Position numbers and translations under genes: made by a program. Below are positions 6,321 to 7,949 of a stretch of DNA of 7,949 bases, piece by piece (within the stretch, counting starts at the first letter, position 1; every line of letters begins with the position of its first letter). The notes below the pieces were generated by a model, which was not told the DNA's origin, did no database searches, and was given only the letters and a program-made list of their open reading frames with translations. The DNA is from Bacteroidales bacterium UBA4347 (GTDB lineage: Bacteria; Bacteroidota; Bacteroidia; Bacteroidales; P3), in the NCBI GenBank assembly GCA_002394185.1, contig DGTB01000153.1, positions 1 through 7,949 on the forward strand, given 5' to 3'.

Positions 6321-6578
6321 ATGACATCATTATTGGTTCTTTTGCAGGCAGCCGCCAGTATGGCATGGGGCTACCTTGGAGCAGCAGTCGGAGCCGGCTT
6401 GGCTACCATTGGCGCAGGTATCGGTATCGGTAAAATCGGCCAGGGCGCTATGGAGGGCATTGCCCGCCAGCCTGAGTCGGGCAGTTTCATTCGTTCGTCG
6501 ATGATTATTGCCGCCGCTCTTGTGGAAGGTGTTGCCTTCTTCGCCGTGGTTATCTGCCTCTTGGTGGCAGTGAAATAA
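6321..6578 (+). CDS. atpE: ATP synthase F0 subunit c
   Basis: The c subunit forms the rotating membrane ring of F1F0 ATP synthase and carries the ion through the membrane. The 85 residues form two transmembrane helices (about 16-40 and 58-83) joined by the polar loop with ARQPES (48-53). The ion-binding carboxylate is Glu69 in the second helix (ALVEGVAFF). Aligned on ARQPE with the Na+-type Ilyobacter ring, the position of the helix-1 Gln is Ile36 and the Ser after the Glu is Gly70, so the Na+ ligands are absent and H+ coupling is inferred. The gene has its own -7 box upstream and is the first atp gene here; atpB, normally just before it, is missing. A GC hairpin follows it at 6606-6626. Confidence 0.96.
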   Translation: MTSLLVLLQAAASMAWGYLGAAVGAGLATIGAGIGIGKIGQGAMEGIARQPESGSFIRSSMIIAAALVEGVAFFAVVICLLVAVK

Positions 6579-6605
6579 AAAAACGCCACACTCCGTACAC
6601 ACTAT

Positions 6606-6630
6606 GGGCCGGCGATTGGCCGGCCCTTTT
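6606..6630 (+). terminator. GC hairpin with short T run between atpE and atpF (terminator or attenuator-like)
   Basis: Arms GGGCCGGC (6606-6613) and GCCGGCCC (6619-6626) pair perfectly over 8 G-C pairs around a 5-base loop, followed by TTTT at 6627-6630. This has the shape of an intrinsic terminator, though the T run is short. It lies 28 bases after the atpE stop, inside what should be a single operon. Partial termination, or protection of the upstream atpE message from 3' exonucleases, would both give more subunit c than subunit b. No convincing promoter was found between it and atpF. Confidence 0.7.
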
Positions 6631-6658
6631 GAAACGAATATTAGAGAATTAGTAAGAT

Positions 6659-7159
6659 ATGAACAACCCTCTGATTAACCCTGGCCTGGGTACCCTGCTG
6701 TGGATGCTGATATCGTTCGGCATACTGGCTTTTATCCTCATCAAATGGGGATGGCCGGCACTGCTGAAAGGCCTTCACAGCCGTGAAGAGGCCATTACGG
6801 CTTCACTGTCGGAGGCTGCCAAGGCTCGTGAGGAGATGAAACATCTGGTGGCACACAACGAGGAATTGCTTCGTCAGGCCAAAAAGGAGCGCGACGAGAT
6901 GTTGCGTGATGCGCGTATGACGAGCGAGAGCATCATTGAGGAGGCACGCAACCGTGCCACCGAAGAAGCCAACCGCATTGTAGACACAGCCCGCGAGAAC
7001 ATCAACTATGAGAAGCTCAAGGCTATGCACGAGTTGAAAAACCAGGTGGCCAATCTTAGCATCGAGATTGCCGAAAAGCTTATCCGTGCTGAGTTGAGCG
7101 ACAAGTCGAAGGCCGACGCCCTGATTCAGAAAGAACTTGAAATGATGGAGTTGAAGTAA
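6659..7159 (+). CDS. atpF: ATP synthase F0 subunit b
   Basis: Subunit b is the peripheral stalk that holds the F1 head against the membrane sector. The 166 residues show one N-terminal membrane helix (about 10-30, GTLLWMLISFGILAFILI), then a long charged, Ala/Glu/Arg-rich helical region with coiled-coil character (about 40-145) containing the usual R-x-x-x-I segment after the membrane helix (SREEAITASLSEA). The C terminus (IAEKLIRAELSD) is the part expected to contact delta. The length is typical. It follows atpE after 80 bases that include the hairpin, and atpH starts 4 bases after its stop, so translation of the two is probably coupled. Confidence 0.95.
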   Translation: MNNPLINPGLGTLLWMLISFGILAFILIKWGWPALLKGLHSREEAITASLSEAAKAREEMKHLVAHNEELLRQAKKERDEMLRDARMTSESIIEEARNRATEEANRIVDTARENINYEKLKAMHELKNQVANLSIEIAEKLIRAELSDKSKADALIQKELEMMELK

Positions 7160-7163
7160 TGCC

Positions 7164-7721
7164 ATGAGTACCTACCGTATCAATACCCATTATGCCAAGG
7201 CTCTGATTCTTCTTTCGGAAGAGACGGGCACGATGGATCGCGTGTCGGAGGATATGAGGCTGGTGGAACGGGTCTGTGCCGAGAATCGCGAGTTGAATGT
7301 GATATTCTCCAATCCAGTGATTCCGAAAGACAAGAAGCTGGCCATAGTGAAGGAACTCTTCGGAGAGCGCGTGTGTGAGGCGACGATGGCTTTCCTGCTT
7401 TTTGTCACTCGCAAGAATCGTTCGGTGAACATGCGCGGCATAGCAGGCTCATACATCGAGATGTACCGTGAAAAGAAAGGCATTATTCTGAGCGATCTTG
7501 TGACACACCAACCCATCGATGATGTGGCGCGCAAGATGGTCACCGAGATGGTGGAGGCATACACCGGCAAGTCTGTCGAACTTCACGACCGTACAGACCC
7601 CAAGATGCTTGGGTGTTTCAAGTTGGAGTTCGACAACAAGATGTACGATGCTCGTATACGCACCAAAATCCGCCGCATGCGCATCGAGTTCGCAAAGAAT
7701 GAATACGAAAGCAAACTGTAA
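7164..7721 (+). CDS. atpH: ATP synthase F1 subunit delta (OSCP type)
   Basis: Delta links the top of the F1 alpha3beta3 head to the b-subunit stalk. The 185 residues match the family length. The N-terminal helical domain has HYAKAL (9-14), the FSNPVIPKDKK loop (48-58) and FLLFVTRKNR (77-86); the C-terminal part has TDPKMLGCFKLEFDNKMYDARIRTKI (144-169), equivalent to the usual DPxLIGGF strand pair. The second Gly of that motif is Cys151 here. Gaps of 4 bases to atpF and 5 bases to atpA show a tightly packed operon. Confidence 0.94.
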   Translation: MSTYRINTHYAKALILLSEETGTMDRVSEDMRLVERVCAENRELNVIFSNPVIPKDKKLAIVKELFGERVCEATMAFLLFVTRKNRSVNMRGIAGSYIEMYREKKGIILSDLVTHQPIDDVARKMVTEMVEAYTGKSVELHDRTDPKMLGCFKLEFDNKMYDARIRTKIRRMRIEFAKNEYESKL

Positions 7722-7726
7722 TTATT

Positions 7727-7949
7727 ATGTCAGATATCAAACCTGCCGAAGTATCGGCAATCTTGAAGAAACAACTGGCCGATGTCAGCCTTGAGACCCA
7801 TCTGGAAGAGGTGGGCACTGTGCTCACTGTGGGCGACGGCATTGCCCGCGTCTATGGCCTGAACAACGCCCAGAGCGGCGAACTCGTGGAGTTCGACACC
7901 GGCGACCAGGGCATTGTGCAGAACCTTGAGGAGGACAATGTCGGCGTGG
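7727..7949 (+). CDS. atpA: ATP synthase F1 subunit alpha, N-terminal part (cut by window end)
   Basis: Alpha is the non-catalytic nucleotide-binding subunit of the F1 head. Only 74 codons are present and the frame runs open off the end of the window. The visible part is the N-terminal helix (KPAEVSAILKKQL, 5-17) that contacts delta, and the start of the beta-barrel domain with EEVGTVLTVGDGIARVYGL (27-45) and GIVQNLEEDNVGV (62-74), a well conserved segment of AtpA. The Walker A motif lies beyond the window. The ATG is 5 bases after the atpH stop, in A/T-rich sequence. Confidence 0.95.
   Translation, partial: MSDIKPAEVSAILKKQLADVSLETHLEEVGTVLTVGDGIARVYGLNNAQSGELVEFDTGDQGIVQNLEEDNVGV

Noticed and set aside
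6628..6661. TTTG at 6628-6631 with TAAGATATG downstream as an atpF promoter
   Set aside because: The downstream part does not match TAnnTTTG, and the start site would fall at or after the atpF start codon.

Overview
The window reads as chromosomal DNA of an anaerobic Bacteroidales bacterium (Bacteroidota). Three things point there: promoters with the Bacteroidota -7 box (TAnnTTTG), A/T-rich start regions without Shine-Dalgarno sequences, and a secreted C10 protease with a C-terminal type IX secretion (T9SS) sorting domain. The sequence alone does not give genus or species. All genes are on the + strand and the coding regions are GC-rich.

Region 1 (1-170) holds a G-tract cluster and a well-formed Bacteroidota promoter with homopolymeric T runs. 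It drives a very large gene (171-4601) for a 1476-residue secreted cysteine protease of family C10 (streptopain/interpain type). The domain order is: signal peptide, I69-type propeptide, C10 catalytic domain (Cys192/His341), one InlB/bacterial-type repeat, two copies of a ~145-residue beta-rich module I cannot name, a PKD/Ig-like domain, a gingipain-type 'cleaved adhesin' domain, a third copy of the unnamed module, three InlB-type repeats, and a T9SS sorting domain. The likely role is a surface-attached or released protease-adhesin.

Region 2 (4605-6173) is nadB, L-aspartate oxidase, starting only 3 bases after the protease stop codon. With no visible promoter between them, the two genes are probably co-transcribed, although their functions are unrelated.

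Region 3 (6174-7949) starts with an AT-rich promoter region and then carries atpE, atpF, atpH and the first 74 codons of atpA (F0 subunits c and b, F1 subunits delta and alpha). The order matches the usual Bacteroidota ATP synthase operon, except that atpB (subunit a) is not upstream of atpE; nadB sits there instead. A strong GC hairpin followed by TTTT lies between atpE and atpF and could set a higher level of subunit c than of the distal subunits.

No RNA genes, CRISPR arrays, insertion sequences or phage genes were seen. I did not find a clearly new multi-gene system. The most unusual items are the protease architecture with its unnamed triple module, the protease-nadB pairing, the atp operon that begins at atpE, and the regulatory structures around atpE and the protease promoter.
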